Assembly: GCA_018828145.1 (NCBI GenBank)
Contig: JAHJWO010000017.1
Coordinates: forward strand, 62,001-126,000
DNA length: 64,000 nucleotides
DNA from: Alphaproteobacteria bacterium
Lineage (GTDB): Bacteria; Pseudomonadota; Alphaproteobacteria; Rhizobiales; Devosiaceae
Direction of reading: 5' to 3'
Position 1 is the first letter of the stretch. Every line of letters begins with the position of its first letter. The notes under the pieces were generated by a model that worked only from the letters and a program-made list of their open reading frames with translations, was not told where the DNA came from and did not search any database. This document shows, one piece after another, positions 27,036-38,162 of this stretch. The position numbers were made by a program, and so were the translations under genes.

Positions 27036-28328
27036 ATGCTGAAGACCTCACGCCTTCTGGCCGGCACCGCACTTTCGGTGGCCCTGCTGGTCACTCCCGC
27101 ATTGGCGCAGACCGATGCGACGTCTCCTGAAGCACCAGTCGAAGGCAGCGCACCTGCCGAAGGCGATGCAGCCCCGGCGGGCGAACCCGTCGAGACCCAG
27201 CCTGCCAATGCCCCCGATCAGGTTCCGGCCTTCCCCGGCCAGACCCGCGCTCCCCAGCCGGCCGACTTGGTGGAGACCACCAGTGAAGTGGTGGCTGAAG
27301 GCCTGCCGCAGCTCTGGGCCATGGAATTCCTGCCCGATGGGCGCATGCTGGTCACCGCCAAGCAGGGCACGCTGCACATTGTCGGCGAAGACGGCGAGCT
27401 TGGCCCGGAAATCCCAGGCGTGCCCGAAGTCGATGCGCGCGGCCAGGGGGGCTTGCTCGACGTGGCGCTGGCGTCTGATTTCGACAGCTCGGGCCGCATC
27501 TTCCTGTCCTATGCCGAGCCGCGCGATGGCGGCAACGGCACCGCGGTTGCCAGCGCCACATTGGCCCTCGACGATGCCGGCGGCGGCACGCTCGAAGATG
27601 TCTCCGTCATTTTCCAGCAGCAGCCCACCTATGACGGCGACAAGCACTTTGGCTCCCGCATCGTCCCGACCGATGATGGTTCCCTTTACATCACCGTCGG
27701 CGAGCGCTCCGATGAGGTGACGCGCGTCCAGGCCCAGGAACTGGCCAGCGGCTTCGGCAAGGTGTTCCATGTCGATCTCGAGGGCCAGCCCATGGCGGAC
27801 AACCCCTTTACGGATACCGAGGGCGCCCTGCCCGAAATCTGGAGCCTCGGCCACCGCAATGTGCAGGCTGCGGCGCTCGATGGTGACGGCCGCCTGTGGC
27901 TTGTCGAACACGGCGCGCGCGGCGGCGATGAGCTGAACCGGCCCGAGCCCGGCCTCAACTATGGCTGGCCCGATGTCGCCTATGGCATCGAATATAGCGG
28001 CGAGGCGATCGGCGAGGGCATCACCGCCGATGCCGACACCCAGCAGCCGGTCTATTACTGGGATCCGGTCATCGCCCCATCGGGCATGGCCTGGTATGAG
28101 GGCGAGGAATTCCCCGAATGGAATGGCGCCTTCCTCATCGGCGGTCTGGTGGCGACCGGCATTGTCGTTACGCATCTTGAGGGTGACCGCGTCGCCTTCG
28201 AGGAACGTGTGCCGCTCGACGCCCGTGTCCGCGACGTGCGCGTCGGCCCCGATGGCGCCGTCTATGCCGTAACCGAGGACCCCGAAGCCGGCACCTCGAC
28301 CATTGTCCGCGTCACCCGCGCCGACTGA
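27036..28328 (+). CDS. PQQ-dependent soluble sugar dehydrogenase, secreted
   Basis: 430 residues, paralogue of the enzyme at 1562. The signal peptide ends LVTPALAQ and is followed by a Pro/Ala/Glu-rich linker of about 50 residues not present in the paralogue. The propeller begins near residue 80. Motifs are LPQLWAMEFLPDGR, EIWSLGHRNVQ, LVEHGARGGDELN and GLNYGWPD. The paralogue has HRNPQG where this has HRNVQA, a change next to the active-site His-Arg. AGGATA precedes the ATG. Confidence 0.88.
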   Translation: MLKTSRLLAGTALSVALLVTPALAQTDATSPEAPVEGSAPAEGDAAPAGEPVETQPANAPDQVPAFPGQTRAPQPADLVETTSEVVAEGLPQLWAMEFLPDGRMLVTAKQGTLHIVGEDGELGPEIPGVPEVDARGQGGLLDVALASDFDSSGRIFLSYAEPRDGGNGTAVASATLALDDAGGGTLEDVSVIFQQQPTYDGDKHFGSRIVPTDDGSLYITVGERSDEVTRVQAQELASGFGKVFHVDLEGQPMADNPFTDTEGALPEIWSLGHRNVQAAALDGDGRLWLVEHGARGGDELNRPEPGLNYGWPDVAYGIEYSGEAIGEGITADADTQQPVYYWDPVIAPSGMAWYEGEEFPEWNGAFLIGGLVATGIVVTHLEGDRVAFEERVPLDARVRDVRVGPDGAVYAVTEDPEAGTSTIVRVTRAD

Positions 28329-28527
28329 CCCCACGCGGGCTGCTGCCACCGTCTGTCAGCAGCCCCCGTTCCCTCTCCGTTCGAGACCCGTTATGCTGCC
28401 GGGACATTGCACAACCGCGCCTCGTTCCCCATCTGAGTCGCCTTATCCAGCGCTGGAGCGCTTCCAGGTAAAGTGGTGACCGGTCATCCGGTTCGGAAGC
28501 GCGACAACTCGAACGCGAGCAATCCCC

Positions 28528-31170
<2,643 letters not shown>

Positions 31171-31178
31171 CTCCCTCT

Positions 31179-31231
31179 CACCTCTCCCTCTGGGGGAGAG
31201 GTCGACCCGAAGGGTCGGGTGAGGGGGCCTT
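31179..31231. repeat. Dispersed palindromic element, family A
   Basis: CACCTCTCCCTCTGGGGGAG and its arm, followed by a GGTCGACCCGAAGGGTCG hairpin and GGGTGAGGGGGCCTT. It matches the left half of the pair at 15669 and lies just after uvrB. Confidence 0.78.
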
Positions 31232-31258
31232 GTACCGAACCGGCCGCCTCTGGCGGCA

Positions 31259-31284
31259 AGATCGCTCCGGTGGAGCGATTTCAG
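31259..31284. repeat. Dispersed palindromic element, family B, core only
   Basis: The palindrome ATCGCTCCGGTGGAGCGAT matches the cores at 5511 and 7171, but the flanking TCCCGCAG and GGCC tail are missing. Confidence 0.6.
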
Positions 31285-31384
31285 GTGACTTCGCCGGTGA
31301 TCTGCGCAGCAGATGCTTTTCGGGAAGACCGAAAAACTTATCCCCGCTTCTGAGGCCGGGCGCATAATGAACCCATCCCCGCCA

Positions 31385-31610
31385 TTCACGCGGTGCCGAC
31401 GAAGCATCGGGCGGGGGGACTGGCAGCCGGGGTCGCCTGGCACCGGCGTGTATGCTGACCACCGGCCGGTCTGGCGTGTGGGGAACTGCGGCTCCTTGCA
31501 GAAAGGAGGTCCGTGATGGCTTCGGCCTGATTGGCAACCGCCCCACCTCGCCGGGCCCAACCCCGAAAGATCGGGTGGCCGCTCGATGCGTGCGCCGGAA
31601 AAACCGGATC
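31385..31610 (+). other. Strongly structured gene-free region, candidate RNA
   Basis: About 220 bases with no credible protein gene. Helices that include G-U pairs, and so favour the plus strand: GCATCGGGCGG (31404-31414) with CCGCTCGATGC (31579-31589), GGTCTGGCG (31468-31476) with CGCCGGGCC (31549-31557), and GTGGGG (31478-31483) with CCCCAC (31541-31546). Smaller hairpins are CTCCTT/AAGGAG and CCCGA/TCGGG. Another helix, CACGCGGTGCC with GGCACCGGCGTG, encloses one arm of the first and would make a pseudoknot or a switch. AAAGGAGGT is followed by ATGGCTTCGGCCTGA (MASA, stop). I do not know the family. Confidence 0.4.
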
Positions 31611-31685
31611 GTGTGAAGCGGCTTTCGCCTCTTCAAACTGAACAAATTGGCGGCGCAAGCCGTCGGGGCGAAAGCCGCTTCATAC
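31611..31685. repeat. Long perfect inverted repeat
   Basis: GAAGCGGCTTTCGCC (31615-31629) and GGCGAAAGCCGCTTC (31667-31681) are perfect 15-bp arms, extended to 19 bp if G-U is allowed, around a 37-bp spacer. It could be a miniature element or a hairpin between uvrB and the SH3 gene. No T-run follows, so it is not a classic terminator. Confidence 0.75.
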
Positions 31686-31758
31686 CGTGAAACCGCAGGC
31701 GCCCGCGCCGTGCGTCGTCGCGCCATGCCTTGAAACCGCCGCCTGCCCGATGCATGAC

Positions 31759-31779
31759 TCCGGAACCCCGTTTCCGGAG
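31759..31779 (+). promoter_or_regulatory. Hairpin sequestering the ribosome binding site of the SH3 gene
   Basis: CTCCGGAA-ACCCCGT-like loop-TTCCGGAG: arms 31759-31766 and 31772-31779, loop ACCCC-G. The GGAG used by the ATG at 31786 lies entirely in the 3' arm, so folding would mask it. Confidence 0.55.
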
Positions 31780-31785
31780 CCCCTG

Positions 31786-32109
31786 ATGCGCGCGATCCTC
31801 GCTGTCCTCGCCTGTATGCTGCTCGTGGCGCCCGCTTTGGCCGCGCCCACTGCGCGGGTCAGCGGCGGCAATATCGCGGTGCGCACCGGACCGGGCTACC
31901 ACTATCCCGCCATCGGGCGCCTCGCCAATGGCAGCGAGGTGACGCTCGATTACTGCACCCGCGACGACCAGTGGTGCTTCGTCACCGGAACCGGCTGGGT
32001 GCTGAGTTCCTATCTCGTCGGCTGGTCCGCCAAGATCCCCGTCACCCCGCCCACCTTCAGCGGCCCCCTGCTCGGCCCGGACGACGACGACAGCTTCTTC
32101 GGCTGGTAA
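31786..32109 (+). CDS. Secreted SH3-domain protein
   Basis: 107 residues with a signal peptide (MRAILAVLACMLLVAPALA) and one SH3-like domain: GGNIAVRTGPGYHYPAIGRL and LDYCTRDDQWCFVTGTGW. It is shorter than the SH3/I36 genes at 18.5-20.6 kb and lacks the crystallin-like domain. It ends in an acidic tail (GPDDDDSFFGW). The ribosome site GGAG sits in a stable hairpin, so its translation may be controlled. Confidence 0.82.
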   Translation: MRAILAVLACMLLVAPALAAPTARVSGGNIAVRTGPGYHYPAIGRLANGSEVTLDYCTRDDQWCFVTGTGWVLSSYLVGWSAKIPVTPPTFSGPLLGPDDDDSFFGW

Positions 32110-32261
32110 CCCGGCTCACCCCCGGGTCCACCCCCGCGAGCGATCCACCACCGCGACCGCCTCCTCGCCGCCGCCCCCTCGCCTCCCACTCGCCGCCGCC
32201 GCAGATATACCCACCCGCAAATACCCCTCCCTCCCCCTTGACTCCCACCCAACCCCTGCTG

Positions 32262-32292
32262 TTAATACGCATAACTTGCTAATACGCATTAG
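32262..32292. promoter_or_regulatory. Two LacI-type operators of the sugar cluster
   Basis: TTAATACGCATAA at 32262-32274 and CTAATACGCATTAG at 32279-32292, both built on AATACGCAT with near-palindromic TAAT/ATTA flanks. They lie just upstream of the LacI gene. The same core is at 34979. Confidence 0.78.
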
Positions 32293-32321
32293 CGCATGGA
32301 ACCGGGATCGGGGAGGATCAC

Positions 32322-33371
32322 GTGGCCGCCGTCAAACGCCTCACACAGCGCGATATCGCCCGCCTCGCCGGCGTCAGCCAGGCCACCGTCTCGCTGGTGC
32401 TCAACGGCGCCAGCTCCGCCGAAGGCCGCATCCCGGCCGAGACGCGCGACCGCGTCATCAAGGTCATCCGCGAAACCGGCTATGTCGCCGATCCGGTGGC
32501 CCGCCGCATGGTCAAGGGCCTCAACCGCATCCTCGGCGTCTTCACCTACGAACCCGCCTTTCCCTCCGCCCAGGCCGATTTCTACACCCCCTTCCTGCTC
32601 GGCATCGAGGAGGCGGCCGAGCAGTTCGGCTATGACCTGCTGCTGATGACCGGCGCCGGCCGCGACGCCGCCGGCCGCAAGCGCATGTTCGGCGACAACA
32701 GCCGCCTGCGCCTCGCCGATGGCTGCCTCATCCTGGGCGCCCAGTTCGATCCCGACGAACTCGCCCAGCTGGTCGCCAGCGACTATCCCTATGTCGCCGT
32801 CGGCCGCCGCGACGATGCCGGCGGCCCGGTGCGCTATGTCGGCGCCGACTATGTCACCGCCACCGCCGCCCTGGTCGAACGCGCCCTCGCCATGGGCCAC
32901 CGCGCCTTCGCCTTCATCGGCCAGACCGACATCAGCGAATCCGTCCGCGACCGCTGGCAGGGTTTCAAGACCGCGCTGCAGGGCCAGGGGCAATTGGTGC
33001 ATTTGGACAGCCGGACCGGTTCCGCCCCCCAGGCGCAACTGGCCGCCGTTCGGCAGGCCGGCGCCAGCATCGTCTTCTTCGGCGAACTGGCCGACGCCAT
33101 TGCCTTTGATGATTGCGCCCGTGCCAGCGGCCTGTCCGTCCCGGGCGATCTGTCCATCGTCGCGCTCGGCAGCAGCCTGCGCATCGAACGCAACCGCCGC
33201 GCCTTCGCCAGCTATGCCATCCCGCGCGAAGACATGGGGCGCCAGGCCACTGCCATGCTGATCCAGACCCTGGTCGATCCCACCATCGTGCAGCAGACCC
33301 TGCTCGATTGCGCGCTCGTCCCCGGCGAAACCCTCGCGCCACCCACAACCACGAAAGATTTCCCGAATTGA
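32322..33371 (+). CDS. LacI-family regulator of the sugar transport cluster
   Basis: 349 residues. The N-terminal HTH is TQRDIARLAGVSQATVSLVL and the hinge is ADPVARRMVKGLNRILGV, followed by a periplasmic-binding-like sensor. GTG at 32322 has GGGGAGG. Its stop overlaps the TTG start of the FAD oxidoreductase (TTGA at 33368). Operators upstream of this gene and before the substrate-binding protein gene point to self-regulation and control of the transporter. The inducer sugar is unknown. Confidence 0.9.
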   Translation: MAAVKRLTQRDIARLAGVSQATVSLVLNGASSAEGRIPAETRDRVIKVIRETGYVADPVARRMVKGLNRILGVFTYEPAFPSAQADFYTPFLLGIEEAAEQFGYDLLLMTGAGRDAAGRKRMFGDNSRLRLADGCLILGAQFDPDELAQLVASDYPYVAVGRRDDAGGPVRYVGADYVTATAALVERALAMGHRAFAFIGQTDISESVRDRWQGFKTALQGQGQLVHLDSRTGSAPQAQLAAVRQAGASIVFFGELADAIAFDDCARASGLSVPGDLSIVALGSSLRIERNRRAFASYAIPREDMGRQATAMLIQTLVDPTIVQQTLLDCALVPGETLAPPTTTKDFPN

Positions 33372-34978
33372 CCGAATACCATGCTGATATCCTGGTCGTC
33401 GGCGGCAGCCTTGGCGGCGTCGCGGCGGCCCTTGGCGCCCTGCGCAATGGCCGCACCGTCATCCTGACCGAAGAACACAACTGGATTGGCGGGCAACTCA
33501 CCAGCCAGGCCGTCCCCCCCGACGAACACAGCTGGGTCGAGCAGTTCGGCGTCACCGCCAGCTACCGCGCCCTGCGCGAAGGCGTGCGCCAGTATTACCG
33601 CGACCACTATCCGCTGACCGATGCCGCCCGCGCCAATCCCACGCTCAATCCGGGCAATGGCAATGTGTCCCGCCTCTGCCATGAACCGCGCGTGTCGCTC
33701 GCCGTCATGCAGGCCTGGCTCGCACCCTATGCCGCCGGGGGCAAGCTGACCATACTCAAGCCCTACCGCGCGGTGTCGGCCGATGTCGATGGCGACAAGG
33801 TCCGCGCCGTCACCCTGCGCCACCGCGACACCGGCCGCACTGTCACCTGCTCGGCCCACTATGTCATCGACGCCACCGAACTGGGCGACCTGCTGCCGCT
33901 GACCGGCACCGAATATGTCACCGGCTTCGAGGCCCAGTCCGAAACCGGCGAACCCAACGCGCCGGCCGAGGCCCAGCCGCACAACCAGCAGGCCGTATCG
34001 ATCTGCTTTGCCGTCGACCATGTCGATGGCAATCACACCATCGACAAGCCGGCCAAATATGAGCACTGGCGTGCTGTCGCTCCCGATTTCTGGGGCGGCC
34101 CGCTGATCGATTGGAACTCGCCCAATCCGCGCACGCTCGAGCGCAGCCGCCGCTCCTTTGACCCCAACCCGGTCGAAAGCGGCGCGCGCATGGTTGCCGA
34201 TCAGCGTCGCGATGCCGGCGACATGAGCCTGTGGATCTTCCGCCGCATCGCCGCGCGCAGCAACTTCCGCCCGGGCGCCTACAACAGCGATATCTGCCTC
34301 GTGAACTGGCCAATGATTGACTATTTCGAGCAGCCCATCATCGATGTCAGCGAGCAGCAATATGCCGAGCGCCTCGCCGATGCGGCAAGCCTGTCCTATT
34401 CCATGTTCTACTGGATGCAGACCGAAGCGCCGCGTCTCGATGGCGGCCAGGGCTTTCCGGGCCTGCGCCTGCGCGGCGATATCACCGGCACCGAGCATGG
34501 CCTTGCCATGGCTCCCTATATCCGCGAAAGCCGACGTATCCGCGCCGTAACCACGGTCGTCGAGCAGGACCTGTCCCTGGCCGTGCGCGGCGATCGCGGC
34601 GCCGTCCGCTATCGCGACAGCGTCGGCGTCGGCATGTATCGCATCGACCTGCACCCATCGACCGGTGGCGACAACTATATCGACGTCGGTGCCTGCCCCT
34701 TCGAGATCCCGCTGGGCGCGCTCATCCCACGCCGCATGACCAACCTGCTGGCGGCCTGCAAGAATGTCGGCACCACCCACATCACCAATGGCTGCTACCG
34801 GCTCCATCCGGTCGAGTGGAACATCGGCGAAGTCGCCGGCATGCTGGCCGCCCATTGCCTCGACGCCGGCACCACCCCGCACAGCGTGCAGGCCGACGAT
34901 GCACGGCTCTCCGAATTCCAGTCTCACCTCGAATACCAGGGCGTCGAACTGCACTGGCCCGATATTCGCGGCTACTAG
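33368..34978 (+). CDS. FAD-dependent oxidoreductase (PF12831-like)
   Basis: 536 residues. The dinucleotide-binding motif is ADILVVGGSLGGVAAALGAL near residue 8, followed by TEEHNWIGGQLTSQAVPPDEH, typical of the FAD_oxidored group. A second conserved segment near the C-terminus is LGALIPRRMTNLLAACKNVG with STGGDNY nearby. Such enzymes often sit in carbohydrate uptake clusters and may oxidise sugars or polyols, but the substrate is unknown. TTG at 33368 overlaps the LacI stop; the frame is open upstream but that part is antisense to nothing and overlaps LacI. No signal peptide. Confidence 0.85.
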   Translation: MTEYHADILVVGGSLGGVAAALGALRNGRTVILTEEHNWIGGQLTSQAVPPDEHSWVEQFGVTASYRALREGVRQYYRDHYPLTDAARANPTLNPGNGNVSRLCHEPRVSLAVMQAWLAPYAAGGKLTILKPYRAVSADVDGDKVRAVTLRHRDTGRTVTCSAHYVIDATELGDLLPLTGTEYVTGFEAQSETGEPNAPAEAQPHNQQAVSICFAVDHVDGNHTIDKPAKYEHWRAVAPDFWGGPLIDWNSPNPRTLERSRRSFDPNPVESGARMVADQRRDAGDMSLWIFRRIAARSNFRPGAYNSDICLVNWPMIDYFEQPIIDVSEQQYAERLADAASLSYSMFYWMQTEAPRLDGGQGFPGLRLRGDITGTEHGLAMAPYIRESRRIRAVTTVVEQDLSLAVRGDRGAVRYRDSVGVGMYRIDLHPSTGGDNYIDVGACPFEIPLGALIPRRMTNLLAACKNVGTTHITNGCYRLHPVEWNIGEVAGMLAAHCLDAGTTPHSVQADDARLSEFQSHLEYQGVELHWPDIRGY

Positions 34979-34989
34979 CTAATACGCAT
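34979..34989. promoter_or_regulatory. Third LacI-type operator
   Basis: CTAATACGCAT just after the oxidoreductase stop and 20 bases before the substrate-binding protein ATG, matching the operators at 32262 and 32279. It suggests an internal controlled promoter for the transporter genes. Confidence 0.7.
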
Positions 34990-35008
34990 GAACAGGGAGG
35001 AAACAACC

Positions 35009-36271
35009 ATGCGCAGGACTATCCTAGGCTCTACATTCGCCGCCTTGGCGATCACCACCGGGCTCACCGCCCCCACCTTCGCGCAGGACGCAATCAACCT
35101 GCGCATGACCATCTGGAGCGCCAACGAGGCGCATCTGGCCATGTTCAACGAGATTGCCGAGGGCTTCAAGGCAAGCAACCCCGATGTCAGCATAGCCTTC
35201 GAACCCATACCGTTCGAGAACTATACCACGACGCTGACCACCCAGATCGCCGGCGGCAACCCGCCCGATCTGGCCTGGATCCTGGAATCCAACGCCGCCG
35301 ACTTCGTCAATTCCGGCGCGTTGGCCCCGCTGACCGAAGCCTTCACCGCTACCGAAGGCTATGACATGGCCGATGTCAGCGAGCAGGCCACGGCGCTCTG
35401 GCAAAAGGACGGCCAGCTCTACGCCTACCCCTTCTCCACCTCGCCCTTCGCCATCTTCGTCAACAACGACGTCATCAAGGCCGCAGGCGCAAAGACCCCG
35501 GCCGAGCTGATCGCCGAGGATGCCTGGACCTGGGACAATGCTTTTGCCACTGCGGCAACCGTTGGCCAGTCCGGCAAGACGGGCCTCGTCGTCCGCGACT
35601 TCAAGTATCAGGTCTGGCAGAACATGGCGTCGATCTGGAACGCCTGGGGCGCCACGCCCTGGAGCGCCGATGGCAAGACCTGCACCTTTGCCGACCAGCC
35701 CATGGTCGACGCCATGACCGCCATCCACAAGGCGATCTTCGTTGACGGTGCCATGCCCGGTCCCGGCGAGGATATCGACTTCTTTACCGGCGAGACCGGC
35801 ATGACCATCACCCAGATCAGCCGCGCCTCGCTGCTGCCCAAGGAAGATCCCTTCGATTGGGATCTGGTCCCACTGCCCAGCGGCCCGGTCGGCACCTATG
35901 CCGTGGTGGGCCAGGCCGGCGTCGGCGCTTTCGCCGCCAGCCCCAATGTGGAAACGGCCGTTGCCTTTCTCGGCTACATGACCAATCCGGAAAACAGCCA
36001 GAAGCTGGCCCAGTTCTTCCCGCCTGCCCGCGCCAGCCTGCTCAACGCCCAGACCTTGGGCGCCACCAATCCCCTGCTCTCAGCCGAGCAGATCGAGAAC
36101 GTGGTGATCGATGGCATTTCCTATGGCATGGTCCTGCCCGGCCATACCAACTTTGCCCAGATCCAGCAGACCGTCCGCTCCTCGCTCGACGCGCTCTGGG
36201 TCGCCGATGCCGACGTTCCTGCCGTCCTGCAATCGGTCTGCGACAGCGTCGGCCCACTGCTCGCGCGCTGA
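35009..36271 (+). CDS. Carbohydrate ABC transporter substrate-binding protein
   Basis: 420 residues, family 1 sugar-binding protein. The signal peptide is RTILGSTFAALAITTGLTAPTFA. The mature N-terminus reads AINLRMTIWSANEAHLAMFN, and the domain II hinge resembles NPPDLAWILESNAADFVNSG. The ATG at 35009 has GGGAGG 10 nt upstream. An upstream in-frame ATG at 34988 overlaps the operator and is not favoured. It is followed by a strong hairpin, two permease genes and the ATPase gene, forming a complete sugar importer. Confidence 0.93.
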   Translation: MRRTILGSTFAALAITTGLTAPTFAQDAINLRMTIWSANEAHLAMFNEIAEGFKASNPDVSIAFEPIPFENYTTTLTTQIAGGNPPDLAWILESNAADFVNSGALAPLTEAFTATEGYDMADVSEQATALWQKDGQLYAYPFSTSPFAIFVNNDVIKAAGAKTPAELIAEDAWTWDNAFATAATVGQSGKTGLVVRDFKYQVWQNMASIWNAWGATPWSADGKTCTFADQPMVDAMTAIHKAIFVDGAMPGPGEDIDFFTGETGMTITQISRASLLPKEDPFDWDLVPLPSGPVGTYAVVGQAGVGAFAASPNVETAVAFLGYMTNPENSQKLAQFFPPARASLLNAQTLGATNPLLSAEQIENVVIDGISYGMVLPGHTNFAQIQQTVRSSLDALWVADADVPAVLQSVCDSVGPLLAR

Positions 36272-36281
36272 TCGCAAACTC

Positions 36282-36310
36282 GACACCCTCCCCACACAGG
36301 GGAGGGTGTC
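36282..36310 (+). other. Intercistronic hairpin after the substrate-binding gene
   Basis: GACACCCTCCCC-ACACA-GGGGAGGGTGTC, a perfect 12-bp stem between binding-protein and permease genes. Similar hairpins commonly stabilise the upstream mRNA and reduce read-through. A second one occupies the same place in the peptide operon (44174). Confidence 0.75.
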
Positions 36311-36396
36311 CCGAAGGGTCGGGCGTGCATGCAAGCCCTACACTCCTGGCTGCCACCTCTGCCCCTCAGGAAAAGAAGACGCTGGAACCACCGAAA

Positions 36397-37317
36397 ATGA
36401 GCCTGATGACAGAGACACCCCCAAGAAAACGTCCCTTCTGGACGATGGCGCGCCGTGACGCCGCTGCCGGCTATCTCTTCATCGCGCCGCAGCTCATCGG
36501 CATCATCGCCTTCGTGCTGATCCCGCTTTGCCTGGTGTTCTACTATTCGCTGCACGAGTGGAACGTGCTCGCCAACACCTTCAATTTCGTCGGCGCCGCC
36601 AACTACCAGATGCTGCTCGCTGACCGCGCCCTGCCGCAGGTCTTGCTCTCCTCGGCCATCTTCTCGGTGGGCCTCGTCGTGCTGAATATGAGCCTAGCTC
36701 TGCTGCTGGCCGTGCTGCTCGACCAGAAGCTCAAGGGCATCACCGTCTTCCGCACCCTGTTCTTCTCGCCCGTTGTGGTGTCGCTCGTCGCCTGGACAAT
36801 CGTCTGGAGCTTCCTGCTGCAGAACAATGGCGGCATCAACGGCATGCTCGCCATGATCGGCGTCGAAGGCCCCAATTGGCTGCGCAATCCCACAACCGCG
36901 ATGATCTCGGTCATCGTCGTCCAGGTGTTCAAGAATGTCGGCCTGAACATGATCCTGTTCCTCGCCGCGCTGCAGGGCGTGCCCAAGGAACTCTACGAGG
37001 CCGCGCGCGTCGATGGCGCGGGGCACTTCAAGCAGTTCCGCCGCATCACCCTGCCGATGATTTCGCCGACCATCCTGTTGACCTCGATCATCACCATTGT
37101 CGGCTCGCTGCAGGTCTTCGCGCAGATCGCCGTGCTGACCCAGGGTGGCCCGGGCATGACCACCACCGTGCTGGTCTACTACCTCTATCAGCAGGCCTTC
37201 CAGTTTCACTTCTTCGGTTATGGCTCGACCCTGTCGATCCTGCTTTTCGTGATCGTGGCGGTCCTCACCTTCGTCCAGTGGCAGATGCGCAAGCGGATCG
37301 TCTTCTATGAAAACTGA
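36397..37317 (+). CDS. Sugar ABC transporter permease (MalF-type)
   Basis: 306 residues with six predicted helices. The EAA loop is PKELYEAARVDGAGHFKQFRR. N-terminal helix AAGYLFIAPQLIGIIAFVLIPL matches MalF/UgpA-type permeases. The ATG at 36397 follows the hairpin. It overlaps the next permease gene by 11 bp. Confidence 0.93.
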   Translation: MSLMTETPPRKRPFWTMARRDAAAGYLFIAPQLIGIIAFVLIPLCLVFYYSLHEWNVLANTFNFVGAANYQMLLADRALPQVLLSSAIFSVGLVVLNMSLALLLAVLLDQKLKGITVFRTLFFSPVVVSLVAWTIVWSFLLQNNGGINGMLAMIGVEGPNWLRNPTTAMISVIVVQVFKNVGLNMILFLAALQGVPKELYEAARVDGAGHFKQFRRITLPMISPTILLTSIITIVGSLQVFAQIAVLTQGGPGMTTTVLVYYLYQQAFQFHFFGYGSTLSILLFVIVAVLTFVQWQMRKRIVFYEN

Positions 37318-38149
37318 CCTCTCCCCCCGCCTGCGGGTCGCGCTTTACGGGCTGCTCTGCGTGCTGCTCATCCCCTTCGTCTTCCCGACCTGGTGGATGC
37401 TGACCTCCTCGGTCAAGCCGATCAGCGACATCTTTGCCTTCCCGCCCGACCTCTGGCCGCGACGGTTCGATTTTTCCACCTATGCCAAGGTGTTCGAGCT
37501 GCAGCCCTTTGCCCGGCAATACTGGAATTCCGCCTATATCGCCGCCATCGTCACCCTTGGCACGATGGTCGTCTCGTCCATGGCCGGCTACGCCTTCGCC
37601 CGGATCAAATTCCCCTTCAGCAATACCATGTTCATGATTGTGCTGCTGGGCCTGCTGATCCCCTCCGAGGTGACCATCGTCCCATTGTTCCAGATGTTCC
37701 TGGGCTGGGGCATGATCAATACGCATTGGCCGCTGATCCTCGTGCCGGTATTCGGCGCGCCTTCGGTCTTTGCCACATTCGTCATGCGCCAGTTCTTCAT
37801 CGCCCTGCCTGGCGAGCTGGAGGAAGCCGCCCGCGTCGATGGCCTGGGCCGGTTCAAGATCTTCTGGCTCATCGCCCTGCCACTGGCCAAGCCGGCGCTC
37901 GGCGCCGTGGCCATCTTCACCTTCCTCCATTCCTGGAACCTCTATCTCGAACCCATCGTGTTCCTGTCCTCGACCCAGATGTTCACTCTGCCCCAGGCCC
38001 TGACCCAGTTCACCGACGCCTATGGCGGCGCGATGTGGAACATCCAGCTCGCGGCCGCCACCATGACGGCCATTCCCGTGCTGGTCGTCTTCATCATCGC
38101 CCAGAAGCAGTTCGTCGAGGGCCTCGCCCATACCGGCCTCAAAGGCTGA
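37307..38149 (+). CDS. Sugar ABC transporter permease (MalG-type)
   Basis: 280 residues, six helices. The EAA loop is PGELEEAARVDGLGRFKIFW and the N-terminus is LRVALYGLLCVLLIPFVFP. It pairs with the permease upstream to form the membrane channel. Its start codon lies inside the previous gene, consistent with translational coupling. Confidence 0.93.
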   Translation: MKTDLSPRLRVALYGLLCVLLIPFVFPTWWMLTSSVKPISDIFAFPPDLWPRRFDFSTYAKVFELQPFARQYWNSAYIAAIVTLGTMVVSSMAGYAFARIKFPFSNTMFMIVLLGLLIPSEVTIVPLFQMFLGWGMINTHWPLILVPVFGAPSVFATFVMRQFFIALPGELEEAARVDGLGRFKIFWLIALPLAKPALGAVAIFTFLHSWNLYLEPIVFLSSTQMFTLPQALTQFTDAYGGAMWNIQLAAATMTAIPVLVVFIIAQKQFVEGLAHTGLKG

Positions 38150-38162
38150 CAAGGAGATTGCC

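Noticed and set aside
31385-31610. Possible 6S, SRP, RNase P or transfer-messenger RNA
   Set aside because: Diagnostic sequences of these RNAs (for example the SRP GGAAG loop or the RNase P core) are not present.
31178-31726. 182-codon minus-strand frame between uvrB and the SH3 gene
   Set aside because: It reads through palindromes and structured DNA with an odd Arg/Pro-rich composition and no homologous features.
33212-34954. Minus-strand open frame of 580 codons opposite the FAD oxidoreductase gene
   Set aside because: The plus-strand protein has clear FAD motifs; the antisense frame has none.
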